Assembly: GCA_963681505.1 (NCBI GenBank)
Contig: OY811977.1
Span: 1,319,171-1,383,170 of the forward strand
DNA: 64,000 bases
Direction: 5' to 3'
DNA from: Eunapius fragilis
Taxonomy: Eukaryota > Porifera > Demospongiae > Spongillida > Spongillidae
Part shown: positions 32,710 through 43,534 of the stretch, piece after piece
How the letters are laid out: each line of letters starts with the position of its first letter
How positions within the stretch are numbered: the first letter of the stretch is position 1
Notes under the pieces: model-generated
Seen by the model: only the letters and a program-made list of their open reading frames with translations
Database searches by the model: none
What the model was told of the DNA's origin: nothing
Program-made: the position numbers and the translations under genes

Positions 32710-35700
32710 GTGTGTGTATGTGTGTGTGTGTGCGTGCGTGTGTGTGTGTGTGTGTATGCAAGCATGTATGCAATGTGCAAGAGTGTATTGACAGAGAGGC
32801 ATATTGGTATTGCGGCACACATGCAAATGGTATGCTATACATGCTATACATGTACTAAAATAAAAAAAACATCATCACAACAGACTCTGCTATCACAGTA
32901 GGAGCATTCCTAACCTTTCCTGCAGTGGACACTAGGCTGTCTGCAAGATTTTTGTCCGTCACAATTCCAGACTTGGCCAGAGCTATTGCCGTGTCTGCCA
33001 TCCTCTTAGAGTGGTCCTGGAAGTCTGTGACCCTCTTAGCGTAGTTCTCTGCACGTGCTGGTGCAGCTAAAGGGAGTGGAGGAGGGAGGGAAGAGGGAGG
33101 GAGGGAGGGAAGAAGGAGGGAGGGAAAAGGGAGGAGGAGAGGGAGGGAGGGAGGGGAAAGGGGAGGGAGAGGGAGGAGGGGAGAGGGAGGAGAGGAGGAG
33201 GGGAGGGGAGAGGGAGGAGAGGAGGAAGAGGGAGGAGAGAGGAGAGAGGAGGGGAGAGGAAGGAGGGAGAGGGAGGAGGGGAGAGGGAGGAGGGGAGAGA
33301 GGAGAGAGGGAAGAGGAGGGAAGGAGAAGGGGAAAGAGATGTGAAGTGAGGAAGGAACTTTTAATAAGTACATAAATAGAAATAAGTACATAGATAGAGG
33401 AATAGGCACTGTTGTGGACTGGACTAAGGATCATGTGTGTTCATATGTTGGGTTGCCTTACTAAGGGCAGCCTGGCTGGCCTCTGTAAGGGCATTGAGAG
33501 GTCCAAGAGGGTCCATGAAGTCTTCAGCCACCTTCCTAGTGATGGCCTCCTTTAGCTTAGCCTGCAGCTCATCCATCTTTGAGGCAAGGGCAGTGGCAAT
33601 GGAGTGAGCCCTGGCGCTGTCACCCTGGGGAGGAGGTGAGGGATGAGAGGGGAGGGTGAGGGATGAGAGGGGAAGGTGAGGGATGAGAGGGGAGGAGGTG
33701 GATGAGAGGGGATGGGAGGGATGAGAGGGGAGGGGAGGGATGAGAGGGGAGGGGTGAGAGGGGAGGGGTGAGGGATGAGAGGGGAGGGGTGAGGGATGAG
33801 AGGTGAGGGATGAGAGGGGAGGGTGAGGGATGAGAGGGGAGGGGAGGGTGAGAGGGGAGGGGTGAGGGATGAGAGGGAAAGGTGAGGGATGAGAGGGGAA
33901 GGTGAGGGATGAGAGGGGAAGGTGAGGGATGAGAGGGAAGGTGAGGGATGAGAGGGGAAGGGGAGGGATGAGAGGGGAGGGGAGGGATGAGAGAGGATGG
34001 GAGGGATGAGAGGGGAGGGGAGGGATGAGAGGGGAGGGTGAGGGATGAGAGGGGAGGGGTGAGGGATGAGAGGGGAAGGTGAGGGATGAGGGGAGGGTGA
34101 GGGATGAGAGGGGAGGGGTGAGGGATGAGAGGAGTGAGTAAAATCAATCAGGGGGATGAGTAGCCTCGTCCCCAGGCCCTATTTTAATATTAAAGTTAGC
34201 GGGGACACGCTAACTTTAATATAAAAATAGGGCCTGGGGACGAGGCTAGGGGATGAGAGACTCAGGAATGTGTGTTTATGTATGCATAAAATGATATGCA
34301 ATAATGATTTGAAGCAACAGTGAAATCTTGTAACTAAATTCAGTTTTGGAGTAATAAATTAATAATTCAAACACCTGTGCACAAATAAAAGTTAATAATT
34401 CAGACACCATGGATGAAAAATAAAAGTTAATAAATTAGACACATGTGCACAAAAGGAACTCATGATACTGTTCAGGGAGCGGACATAAAAAGCACGTGAT
34501 GAAGTCACAACTAGGAAACCTTTATCATTTGAGGCAGTTAAAAAAGAATGACATCAGGGCGATTTGCAAAACTCTGCTTCTGATGTGAAACAAGCTCAAT
34601 GAATTCATACAATTGTAGCATTGTTATCTATCTAAGCAATCAGCCACATAATTCAGATCTGCTTATATAAAGCATATGGTGATTTTTGTTTTGCAATTCT
34701 CACCTTGGTCAATCTATGATTATGGCCACTACATTAACCATCTGTAAACTGAACCTCTCCTCATATTCATTTGAGTTGCAGACAACATGTTGCCTATAGT
34801 GTACGGGTGTGTTAGCACTAAGCTAATCAAATTATGGAGCTGCTGCAAACCCTATCCCTCCAGAATCATTCCATTTATTGCCCACCTGTCCACTGCTCTG
34901 CAGCATAGCCAGCTCTTTCTTGAGGCTATCAATCTCGTTGCACAGGCTCTCAATAGCGGTCCTCTTGTCGGCAGCCAGCGTCTTGGCGATGCGTCTTGCC
35001 TCCTCCAGTACTGCCTCCACAGCCAGTATGCCAGCTTTGTTGGTCTCAGAGTCAGTTCCTATGGCCACCATTTTAAAAAATGCCATTAAATGGAAGCAAA
35101 ATGCTGACAAGAAAGCTTGCTTATGATAATTGTAACAGTATCCAATAGGAAATGTATGATTGATGGCATTAAAAAGGGACCTAACATTTTATATATTTAC
35201 CAGTTTCAATGGAAAAATAACTCTCGCATTATAATGTATGGTTAGTTAAAATTTCAACAACAATTCTAAGTGCGTAAAAGGTCATTTTGTAGAGGTCATA
35301 TATCAGTCTTCCAGAATATTAAGGCAATATCATGTCCTTTTCGTGATAGTGTTTTATATATATATGGGCATTAATATGCCTTACTATTTCAACTTTCTGG
35401 GAGACTGCTTATGATTCTGATTGCATTTAGAATTGGAATGCCTCCTGTTGCTGAGTTACATGCATAATTATAATTTTTAAATATATATATGGGACAGTGT
35501 CCAGCAAAATCACCCTTGTGATACTTTTTCAAAATTTCCAAGACAAGCAAAAGAAAAGTAACACTTGCATTGAAATGTATGGCTAATTATATGATGGATA
35601 GCCCAATTCTGGATGCATAAGGACAATTTAATAGAAGCTCTTTAGAGTTCACGGAAAATAAAAAAATTTGAAAACTTGAAAAACTACCCAGAAGGAAGTA

Positions 35701-37559
35701 TTTTGCTGGACATTATATATGGGACATGTCCAGCAAAATCATCCTTCTGGATAGTTTTTCAAGTTTTCAAATTCTTTAATTTTCCGTGAACTCCAAAGAG
35801 CTTCTATCAAATGGTCCTTACACATCCTAAATTGGACTATCTATCATCTGAATTCCTAATTAGCCATACATTTCAATGGGAGCGTTACTTTTCTTTTGCT
35901 TGTCCTGGATAGTATCATAAGGGTGATTTTGCTGGACACAGTTCCACTTACTTATTCACTGTAAGGTACACATTTCAATCTAAGCGTTGCCACATCTTTG
36001 CCGCGCCCTGGAAGGTTTCAGCATAGCCCAGGTTTTGTTTGACAAAGCCCCGTGTGTGCAACACATGCACCCAATGTACCTGTTTGGGTAATAAGCTCTT
36101 TGGCGGTGTGAACTTTAGCTGCCAATGACCCCAAAAGAAGCCCACCAGCCATGGTCCCCTGTGCAGAGCCAGTCTCAGTGGCCAAAGCCAACATGACCTC
36201 CTCCTGGCTGGTCAGCTGGAGCACTCTAATGATCTCAGCTATGGACTCTCCCATGGCTTGCACGATGTAGTTCCTGCATCGTAAGAAGAAAGGAAGAGGA
36301 AGAAGGGAGGAGGAAGGGGAGGAGGAAGGGGAGGAGGAAGGGAGGAGGAAGGGGAGGAGGAAGGGGAGGAGGAAGAGAGGAGGAAGGGGAGGAGGAAGGG
36401 GAGGAGGAAGGGGAGGAGGAAGGGGAGGAGGAAGGAAGGGAGGAAGGGGAGGAGAGGAGGAGGAAGAGAGAAAAGGAGGAAGGGGAGGAGAGGAGAGGAG
36501 GAGGTAGGGGAAGAAGTGGGAAAAAGAGAATAGCAAGGGAGTGAAGAAATATGACAAAGCAGCAAATGGCAATTTCATGATGGGGATTGGGTTATAATCA
36601 CAACACTGCAGCCAAGTCTACTCCCTGTCCCCCATGTTCTCATGTCCCCTTTCCCCATGTCCCTATGTGAACCCTACATACAGAGGAAAATCTGTTCCCT
36701 TGGGGGGGGGAGGGGGGGGGGGGGTATCTTGTTCCCCTCGGAGTACTAACCTGTTTTCCTGGGCTTCAGCCTCTCCCTTCTTCTTGTCACGACGGAACGT
36801 GACGAAGGCCTTCATTGATGAAAGGAGGAGTGGCAACGCCTGCTTCACCTAGGCAACCACAAAGGGGGGTGGAGGGGGGGGAGATGCAGTTACTGAAAGG
36901 CTTGGGAAGACCAAAATGGGGAGGGAGATGGGGAGGAGGAGGAAGGGGAAGGGGAGGAGAGGAAGAGGGGAAGGATGGGTAGGAAGCAGGGGAATGAGAG
37001 AACAGAGAGGTGTCCCATTTTACCTGGTCATTTTCAGCCGCCAGTATGCTTGCGTGAGAAGGATTGGTTAGGTCTTGGTAGCGAGTCTCCACCATCTTAG
37101 TCATGGAGGTGATGCCTGGGGAAAGGTTCCTCGTGAAGGTGACTAGGTCCTCCATAGACTGGACCACCTCTGCTACCTGATGAGGAAGGACGGGGGAAGA
37201 AGGAGAGGACAAAATGACATCTCCAACAGGCTGATGTTTAGTTGTACATTGCACTGGCTGCTGTGATGTCATTGCACTAGATGCATATGATGTCATCGCA
37301 CTAGCTGCATGTGATGTCATCGCACTAGATGCATATGATGTCATCGCACTAGCTGCATGTGATGTCATTGCACTAGATGCATGTGATGTCATCGCACTAG
37401 CTGCATGTGATGTCATTGCATGATGTCATTGAACGGACAATATCAGTACCCAAATAATCTTTGCATCAGAAAACACCCACCCACCTTCATTTACCTTCCC
37501 ATGAAAAGAAAAAATTATTAACAATATCTTCTGTTTTGTAAGTACACAATGACAGCAGG

Positions 37560-37624
<65 letters not shown>

Positions 37625-37918
37625 ATGTACTCAGCCACACCATTGCAGGATTTCACAATTTTTCTCACTTCCCCTTGATCAAAGACGAGCAGTAGGCTTG
37701 ATATGCCTTGAAGGATTCCTAGAGACAGGAGGAGGGGAAGGAGGAGGAGGAGGAGGAGGGGGAGGTGGGAAGATAAACATAAAGGGAAAATTTTGGACAA
37801 AGCACTGCAGAATGAGAGGGAAGCGCAGAGTATAGGTGAGTGCGGTAATGTTACATGCACACACACACACACACAAGCACACGCATGCACACACACACAG
37901 ATAAACAAGCACACGCAT

Positions 37919-37962
<44 letters not shown>

Positions 37963-39410
37963 ACACACACAACACGCACACACACCCCTTGCTCCATTTA
38001 GCAGCAGCTCCAGGTGCCTTTTGCTCTGGTTGTCCGCCTTCAAGCCTGAGGCAGACTCAACCAGCATCTTGGACGAGCCCTCCACCATGTCCAAGGTGAG
38101 GGGCAGCTCCTTCTTCAGGAGTTCGTCTTTGCTCTGGGCCACTGTCTGCTTCCCAACCTGCACACATGAGTAGGGTTGATGAGCAATGCACACACGTGCT
38201 CTCACATTGAATCCCTCAGAACCAGTTTCTTCTCCCCCCCCCCCCCTCCCTCCCCCGTGCACATTTCCCGGTTGTTCACGCCAATGATTTAGCCCACCAG
38301 CTCACCAGCCCACCAGCCCACCAGCCCACCAGCCCACCCCAATACATCGAATTGGACGCGCTTTTGCCTAAACCATTGGCACAAAATGAGCTGGGAAACT
38401 GTGCATAGCTATATCTTTGTAATGGGTGAAGTAAAAATTAATCCCTTCCACTTTACATCCCCCCCCCCTTCAATCTCCATTTTCCATTTTCTAACATTGT
38501 AAAATCCATTGTGAAAAAGAAAAATCATTGAAGTACCATGTATTTATGGTCTTTATTTCAGGACACTCAAAAATTGCATGGTAACAGGAGGTGTGGCCAC
38601 ATACCGTAATGAGTGTTTGGACAGCTGCACACACGGCCATAACTGGTGCCTCGATGTCTGGCATGATGCGACCTTGTTGGGCATCTTCATGGAGGATCAC
38701 CAGCTGAGACACCTGTACAGAGGGTATGCGAGGGGTTAACAGTGTGGTGTAGGAGGGGTTAACTGTGGTATAAGAGGGGTTATATAAAAGGGTTAACAGT
38801 GTGGTGTAGGAGGGGTTAACTGTGGTATAAGAGGGGTTATATAAAAGGGTTAACAGTGTGGTGTAGGAGGGGTCAACTGTGGTATAAGAGGGGTTATATA
38901 AAAGGGTTAACAGTGCGATGTAGGAGAGGTCAACTGTGGTATAAGAGGGGTTATATAAAAGGGTTAACAGTGTGGTGTAGTAGGGCAAAAATACATAAAA
39001 AGTGTGACACTATATAATGCTAACAAGTGATGCTTTCCCCGTCCTCCCATAAATCGTTCACTGCCTTGTCCACTCTCCCATTAGACCCCCTCCCTCCCTC
39101 AGTATTTAACCTTCTCCTCTTTTCCCCTTGAATGAAGAGGTCATGAAACAAACCATATATGGGAAGTCGTGGAACGGTTATAAAACGGGGGGGCTAGGGG
39201 AGTGGCCATAGGTCATAAGTACTGGAAAATTATCCACCCCCCCCCCACACATACACACACACACATACATACATACATACATACATACAAACATACATAC
39301 ATACATACATACATACATACATAACTATATGCACACCACACACAACACATACATATGTGAATTACATACGTAAGCACACAATCAAGCACACATATACACA
39401 CATTCACATG

Positions 39411-39469
<59 letters not shown>

Positions 39470-42147
39470 GCACGCATCCGCACGCACAAAACTGACAGCC
39501 ACTCCAAAAGTTGAAGAACTTGCATTTTTTGCAGCAGTTGTGAGCATCCATTGCAGCACAGCTAAAAGACTTAACCTTTGCTCGGGCATTTCGCACCAGT
39601 ACCCCAGAGCAACACATGCGTACACACAGGAAACTTAGAAGTAGCTGGACATGCTGGACATGGCTTTCAGCAAATACAACAGAACGGCTACCTCAAGACA
39701 AACAAATCCACCCCCACCTGCTGGGGTTTTTAGGCTACTCCCTCTCGGAGAACAAAATATCGATGACAGCACAAGGAAGCTGACAGTCACACTATGGTCA
39801 GACTACGGTCACTCTATGGTCAGATGCTAAAAAAATGACTAGCACAGAGGCCAAATCTAATTACCACTGCAAATAGATCCCTGTTACCAACTATCCAACG
39901 CTCGAAGAATACTGCCAGATTAAGAAAAGACTTGGCCTTTTATAGCCGCTCCAAAGTGATTTGTCACCTTCATTGTCTAAACTGAGCCCTCTTGGCAAAA
40001 GACATAGTCATAACAATGGCTAATGGTGACAACAGACCTGTAGCTGTACGACAGTGTGTAAAATTTAATTAGATGGAAAACAGGAAGCCATGTGTAATTA
40101 GTGTAAGAGATGGAAAACAGGAAGTCATGTATAATTAGAGTGTAAAATCGGATGGAAAACAGGAAGCTACCTATAATTAGATAACAGATTCATACTATTG
40201 GATGAGTTGAAGCCATATAATTCTAGTGCACTTTAAACCAACAACATTAACACTGACGATAATGTGTGGTCTAGGTATACGTGCCAAGTTTTTTTAAATT
40301 TTGGAATTGTGACCCCCCCCCCCCCCCCCCCCCATCCAATGCTCCAAGCTACGGTTCCACATGTGGACTTACATACCAAAAAGGCCGACCAGTATTTCAT
40401 AACCACCACTAACCCAAATGCCAAAACGGTACAATAAAAATTGTTGGCGACTATTGCTCCCTCTACAACATAGCTGCTTCATGTGTCCCTACTTAATACC
40501 TGCATCACTGCCATGTTGAAACTAATTCCAATTCTCCCCCCACTTCCCGTCCCACCTTAACCCCTCTCCCATTATCAGTTAACTTAAAGAATTTATATGT
40601 AGGTGTGTCTGATAAGCACAGTCTCTTGAGAGCAACGAAGCAATATCCAGTGTGTGAATACACAGAATACCAAAACATATATTATGTACAATGTGGCAAG
40701 CGTTAAAATATATAGTGGGTTTGGCACAGATTATGCTCCATCCAGCAATTCATAATCAGTAGGTATAGGGTTAAAGAGCAAATGCAAATTCAAGTTATTT
40801 TAACCTGCTGTGACGGTTATCATTTCCTCAGAAATTACGAGGAAAAAGATGAATTTTGGGTTTAAGTAGTTTACATACATTGTGGTAAATAAATAAGGCT
40901 AGTACTATTACACACATAGTGCATCTCTATAATCATTGTACAAATCTTGAGATGTTTGGAGTAACCTGATGAACTAGGTGTATAAATTTGCAAATAATAC
41001 AAACGTGGAGCAAAGCATTACTACGCACATCAATGGACCAGAGAAAGGGTGTGGTGTGGTGTGGTGCCAAGTCTAAATGAGTGACAAACCAAAGGAATGT
41101 GAATCAAAAGTGCGGAGAGGTTGGGTGGGGGGGGAAAGGTTTTTATTTTTAATGGACCATTAATGATAGGAGCTGGTGTGATTGGTGGTTATGGAATGAG
41201 GGGGGGAGAGGAAGAGAGGGGGAGGGGACTGTCAATCCTTATGTTATGCCACAACTTTTCCTTGTTTCTGAACTTTTCTTGGTTTCAGATAATATCAACA
41301 GAAATGAAAGTGATGACACACCCCAATCTTAAGCCTTCCACCAACCTCATACGACCAACATACCCAGCCTGGCACAGTAATGTGTTAAGGCAGGTGTCTA
41401 CATCCATATTTGGGCACGAGACGACCAGCAATGGGGGGTCAGGCTGTGTCTGGGATTGGTGTAAATCATGGAATGTTTGGAAGCAAAAAAAAAAAAAAAA
41501 GGCTTCCTGGGGATGTAGATGTGACCATATAAGGTAAAAGAGTTGGATCGGAAAAATGATGCTGAATTCAAGAATTAATTTTTCTGCCCACAATCGTTAC
41601 CGCGTATAACGTAACGAAATATATTAATAAAAAAAAAACAGATGGGTGTGCACAGGCTAAGGTGGTGAACCGGAGGTGTGTAGGAATGGGAACAAGCTCT
41701 GACGTTTGGCAGCCGCGACAAGGCATGTGGAATGCACGCCTACATATGCACACACACGCACAAGCACACCCACACACGCACAAGCACACACACACACGCA
41801 CACACACACACACACACAGGCACTCCCGCACACATTTAGGGCAGCACAACATTTCTGCACACGCACTCTTTCACTCGATCAGTGCAGACCGCCCCTCTAA
41901 CTATCCCTTGGTCACCACACAAGGCCTTCGAATCTTTCCATAAAAGCGTTGGCACGCTACGACGCTCCAACCGCTGCATACCAAACCCGCAAAATGCACA
42001 ACCATGGCACCTCTGACACTTAACACTTTGCGAGCAAAAATAAGGTATTAAAATGCCGCTATGCAGTATGGTGATGACTAGCGAACCAACCTGCTGGGCG
42101 ACAGGGTCCAGAATAGCGTGGATCGTCTTCGTGTGAAAGGCCGGCAT
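22883..42147 (-). CDS. VCL: Vinculin, 21 exons, about 847 aa
   Basis: Exons: 42147-42091, 38712-38605, 38157-37986, 37718-37621, 37176-37024, 36848-36751, 36273-36080, 35058-34886, 33624-33462, 33066-32915, 32659-32594, 32349-32238, 31911-31847, 29611-29476, 28878-28787, 28001-27908, 25722-25619, 25256-25147, 24832-24700, 24582-24492, 23055-22883. The start MPAFHTKTIHAILDPVAQQ matches human MPVFHTRTIESILEPVAQQ. Further landmarks are VAEVVQSMEDLVTFTRNLSP, AEIIRVLQLTS, ARTANRVVAVV with ENSEDPKFK, a proline hinge with P11 (residues about 631-641), DKDAKQWEDNEMVATARRMA, and ACTDKRMKR with LPTISTQLKI. The C-terminus is ATEMLTDNAQNLMQAV then LGLQWVKKGARTF. Vinculin links talin and alpha-catenin to actin at adhesions. 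Only one of the three 112-residue central repeats of human vinculin is seen, which accounts for the shorter length. The donor of exon 4 lies in a GT repeat (37563-37620), so one extra Cys codon is possible. The polyadenylation signal is at about 22793-22788. Confidence 0.95.
23310..23394 (+). repeat. Three tandem copies of a 27-35 bp unit
   Basis: 'cctttagaaccagggctctt' occurs three times in a row, in the last vinculin intron (23056-24491). A GGA/GGGGGA purine-rich tract lies at 23636-23700 and a pyrimidine-rich one at 23590-23616. Confidence 0.9.
24877..25140 (+). repeat. About 24-bp minisatellite in vinculin intron 18
   Basis: About ten copies of 'agaggagctgacatttaacc' with C-run length changes, lying between vinculin exons 18 and 19. 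Confidence 0.92.
25569..25586. repeat. Poly(C) run in vinculin intron 17
   Basis: About 17 C, 33 bases downstream (in transcription sense) of vinculin exon 17. Confidence 0.9.
26455..26550. repeat. (CA)n microsatellite
   Basis: A long CA array in vinculin intron 16. A shorter TG array lies at 26171-26220. Confidence 0.95.
26739..27632. mobile_element. Non-autonomous DNA transposon, about 894 bp, with terminal and internal inverted repeats
   Basis: The left end reads CTTAATCTTTAATC, then ATCCTTAATTAAGGATGGAA and ATCCT. The right end (27597-27632) is its inverted copy with a few changes (AGGATTTCCATCCTAAATTA onward). Inside, AAGCTTCAATAGGCTTTCAT near 26844 is inverted near 27011-27042. It encodes no transposase that I recognise; the one longer open stretch (27113-27631) has no recognisable domain. 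No target duplication is clear. The element lies in vinculin intron 16. Confidence 0.8.
27790..27882 (+). repeat. 24-bp minisatellite 'cctccccagccctttcacattgct'-type
   Basis: Four copies of a unit containing 'ctccccagccctttcacatt' close to vinculin exon 16, in intron 16. In the vinculin sense each copy contains AATGTGAAAGGGC. Confidence 0.88.
28365..28680 (+). repeat. Pyrimidine-rich minisatellite in vinculin intron 15
   Basis: Units based on 'ctcctccctcccccacctct' and 'cttcacactcctccctcc', about 14 copies of 22-25 bases. They read C/T on the plus strand, so they are purine-rich in the vinculin transcript. Confidence 0.9.
28905..29463 (+). repeat. 32-bp minisatellite in vinculin intron 14
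   Basis: About 18 copies of a unit with 'gaggccatccatataaggtg' followed by 'ataaagggggag'. It contains no stops in several frames, so it produces long spurious open frames. Some copies lack the second half. The array ends 13 bases before vinculin exon 14. Confidence 0.95.
29909..29983. repeat. (TG)37 microsatellite
   Basis: A perfect TG array in vinculin intron 13. Confidence 0.97.
30186..31270 (+). repeat. 30-bp minisatellite with higher-order duplication
   Basis: About 36 copies of a 30-31 bp unit 'gtggactacctagaggagag' plus 'agggtttgca'. Variants (AGGGG, TTTTTAG, ACTTAG, CTATC) occur in the same order at 30420-30600 and 30966-31146, so a block of about 546 bp was duplicated inside the array. 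It lies in vinculin intron 13. Confidence 0.95.
31590..31613. repeat. Poly(C) run
   Basis: About 23 C in vinculin intron 13. Confidence 0.9.
31700..31866 (-). repeat. Tandem copies of the vinculin exon 13 splice-donor region
   Basis: On the minus strand the end of exon 13 reads GGAACAAATCCTCAG|GTGAGG. Very similar copies (GGAACAAGCCCTCAGGTGAGG type) follow three more times, at roughly 31720-31740, 31757-31778 and 31800-31817, separated by C/G-rich spacer of 15-25 bases. Four GT donors in a row therefore exist; one copy has ACGTGAGG in place of AGGTGAGG. Confidence 0.88.
32664..32758. repeat. (TG)n microsatellite at the vinculin exon 11 acceptor
   Basis: In the vinculin sense a (CA)n array runs directly into the CACACAG acceptor of exon 11 (32659), with no ordinary pyrimidine tract. 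A G run lies at 32555-32569 on the downstream side of the exon. Confidence 0.9.
33068..33340. repeat. GGGA/GGAGGA purine tract upstream of vinculin exon 10
   Basis: About 270 bases, nearly pure purine on the plus strand and so pyrimidine in the vinculin transcript. It begins 2 bases from the TTAG acceptor of exon 10 (33066). Confidence 0.92.
33628..34140. repeat. 15-18 bp purine minisatellite upstream of vinculin exon 9
   Basis: About 30 copies of 'gggatgagaggggagggtga' and shorter forms. In the vinculin sense it is an array of CCTCTCATCCCTCACC units ending at the CCCCAG acceptor of exon 9 (33624). Confidence 0.93.
34161..34248. mobile_element. 88-bp palindromic foldback element
   Basis: Two 40-bp arms (34161-34200, 34209-34248) differ at a single site and flank an 8-base centre GGGGACAC. 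The ends read TAGCCTCGTCCCCAGGCCC. It sits in vinculin intron 8 just upstream of the purine minisatellite. Its shape fits a very short MITE. Confidence 0.9.
35498..35939. mobile_element. Two inverted MITE copies forming a 442-bp foldback
   Basis: Each half (35498-35713 and 35726-35939, about 215 bp) starts TGTCCAGCAAAATC or its variant and ends with the complement ATTTTGCTGGACA. The halves are inverted relative to one another with scattered mismatches and share TATATATGGGACA on their left sides. It lies in vinculin intron 7 and is non-coding. Confidence 0.88.
36290..36530. repeat. GGA-type purine minisatellite upstream of vinculin exon 7
   Basis: 'ggaggaaggggaggaggaag' units over about 240 bases. 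In the transcript this is a long C/T tract that ends about 15 bases before the GATGCAG acceptor of exon 7 (36273). Confidence 0.93.
37236..37432 (+). repeat. 29-bp minisatellite with TGATGTCAT
   Basis: Six or seven copies of a unit with 'gcactagctgcatgtgatgt' plus 'cat', alternating between GCTGCATG and GATGCATA forms. Each unit contains TGATGTCA, close to a CRE/ATF site. It lies in vinculin intron 4. Confidence 0.92.
37563..37621. repeat. (CA)29 microsatellite at the vinculin exon 4 donor
   Basis: In the vinculin sense exon 4 ends ATCAAG and runs at once into (TG)29, so the 5' splice site must be one of the GT steps of the repeat. Confidence 0.93.
37860..37986. repeat. (CA)n microsatellite at the vinculin exon 3 donor
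   Basis: In the vinculin sense the exon 3 donor (GG|GTGTGTG at 37985) opens into TG-rich repeats. Confidence 0.9.
38720..38985 (+). repeat. About 60-bp minisatellite in vinculin intron 1
   Basis: Four to five copies of a unit containing 'gggttaacagtgtggtgtag' and 'gtggtataagaggggttata', next to exon 2. Confidence 0.92.
39249..39470. repeat. (CATA)n and (CA)n microsatellites in vinculin intron 1
   Basis: A tetranucleotide array (39264-39323) and a CA array (39411-39470). The rest of intron 1 (39500-42090) shows a C run at 40313-40333 and CA repeats near 41750-41820, with no coding exon that I can find. Confidence 0.9.
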
Positions 42148-42942
42148 TGCTATGCAGATTACTATAATACTTCGAAAACTGAGAATGAGATTAGCATTTT
42201 GGAGGTTTTCATTATATAATTAGGGTTTCCGGTTAACTTATCACGTGATACCAACTTGATTGTGGACCAATGGCGCGTTTTTGAACGTTGCACTATCATT
42301 GACATGGGTTGCAACAATTTAGTCTACTGGAGCTCCCAATTAATGCTATATGTATACATTTTAAAAATAAAATAAAATAAAATAAACACTTTTATTACAC
42401 GTGCGCGCGAAGTGTCACGTGAACGCTGCGCGTGTTTTTGATTAGTTAGCAATTGCGTCTTGTGGTAGTTAATTATGATCTATTCATAACTTAGGCAACA
42501 GGTGTAAGTAATTGTAATAGTGTAGTGGAGCTACTCTTGATGCGTCAACAGTACTTAGGCGTTGGCATTTTGGAAGAAAGCCCATTTTCAGCAAAAAAAA
42601 AAGTGGCATGAGAGAGTCCATAGAAGTTGTCTAGATGGAAAGTCAGCTTAAAGCAGGTGTGTTATGACGTGTTGTGTGGCGCACACAGACGCACGCACAC
42701 GCACACATTCATGCGCAGATAACACATTTGCAGTGTAATTGACTTATGCACCCTTTTAGCGGTACGCCCTTGTCAACGGTTGCCACAAATCGTCGGGTCT
42801 GTTCGTACGCTATTCATGAGGTCTTGTAATCCCTCGCCTTCGTGATTAAACAATATGGTTGCCCGTGCCTTAGAGTAACTATGCATTACTACCTCATAAC
42901 ACTGTGTACTTGACTTGTCGGTTCTGAGTTTTCAGCTTCATC
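42148..42942. promoter_or_regulatory. Divergent promoter region, vinculin and BCL9-like genes
   Basis: About 800 bases between the vinculin start codon (minus) and the first candidate exon of the BCL9-like gene (plus). It holds CGTGCGCGCGAAGTGTCACG near 42400, a short ACGCACACGCACAC stretch near 42693, and no TATA box that I can be sure of. The role is inferred from gene orientation. Confidence 0.45.
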
Positions 42943-43314
42943 ATGAAGTGTGCTCTAAATGGAACGTAAGTAGACCGTTTCGCCGTTTATGATAGGAAAA
43001 CTTGTTATCAATTAATATTTCGTTAACTATATCTTTCGTCGTACAAGTATTTTGAAATAGGACTAACTTTTCCTTCTTTATTTTTGGTTTGGCTTCAAAT
43101 GGTCGTTGCATAGTTCAAATACATACACGTGATTATTCGCTTAGCCTTTTCTGTAACATAGCTTGACCCGCACTCCTCAGCAGATGGAGTTTTCAAACTT
43201 GGAAGGGGAGGGAAAAAGAACTGCGGACGGCGAGGCGGAAGCGGAGCATATATTGGTGTTCGTCCAACTTTCGTTCAAACTCGTGCGCGTATTGTGTTAC
43301 AAGTTTTCGAAAAT

Positions 43315-43327
<13 letters not shown>

Positions 43328-43345
<18 letters not shown>

Positions 43346-43346
43346 G
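43328..43346. repeat. Poly(G) run
   Basis: G19 directly after a TG repeat in the leader intron of the BCL9-like gene. Confidence 0.92.
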
Positions 43347-43534
43347 TGGTTGGTAGATGTCAACACGTTTCTCAATGCTCATTTTGTATCATTCGAAGCC
43401 ATACTTAGCACTGTCGACAACGGTGCATTAGGGTGGTGTACCCACTTTACATTTTGGAGAAGGTGTACCCACTCTTTACATTTTGGAGAAGTAACTCCCC
43501 AGCTTGAGAATACGTTCTCCTTCCCTTACCATCT

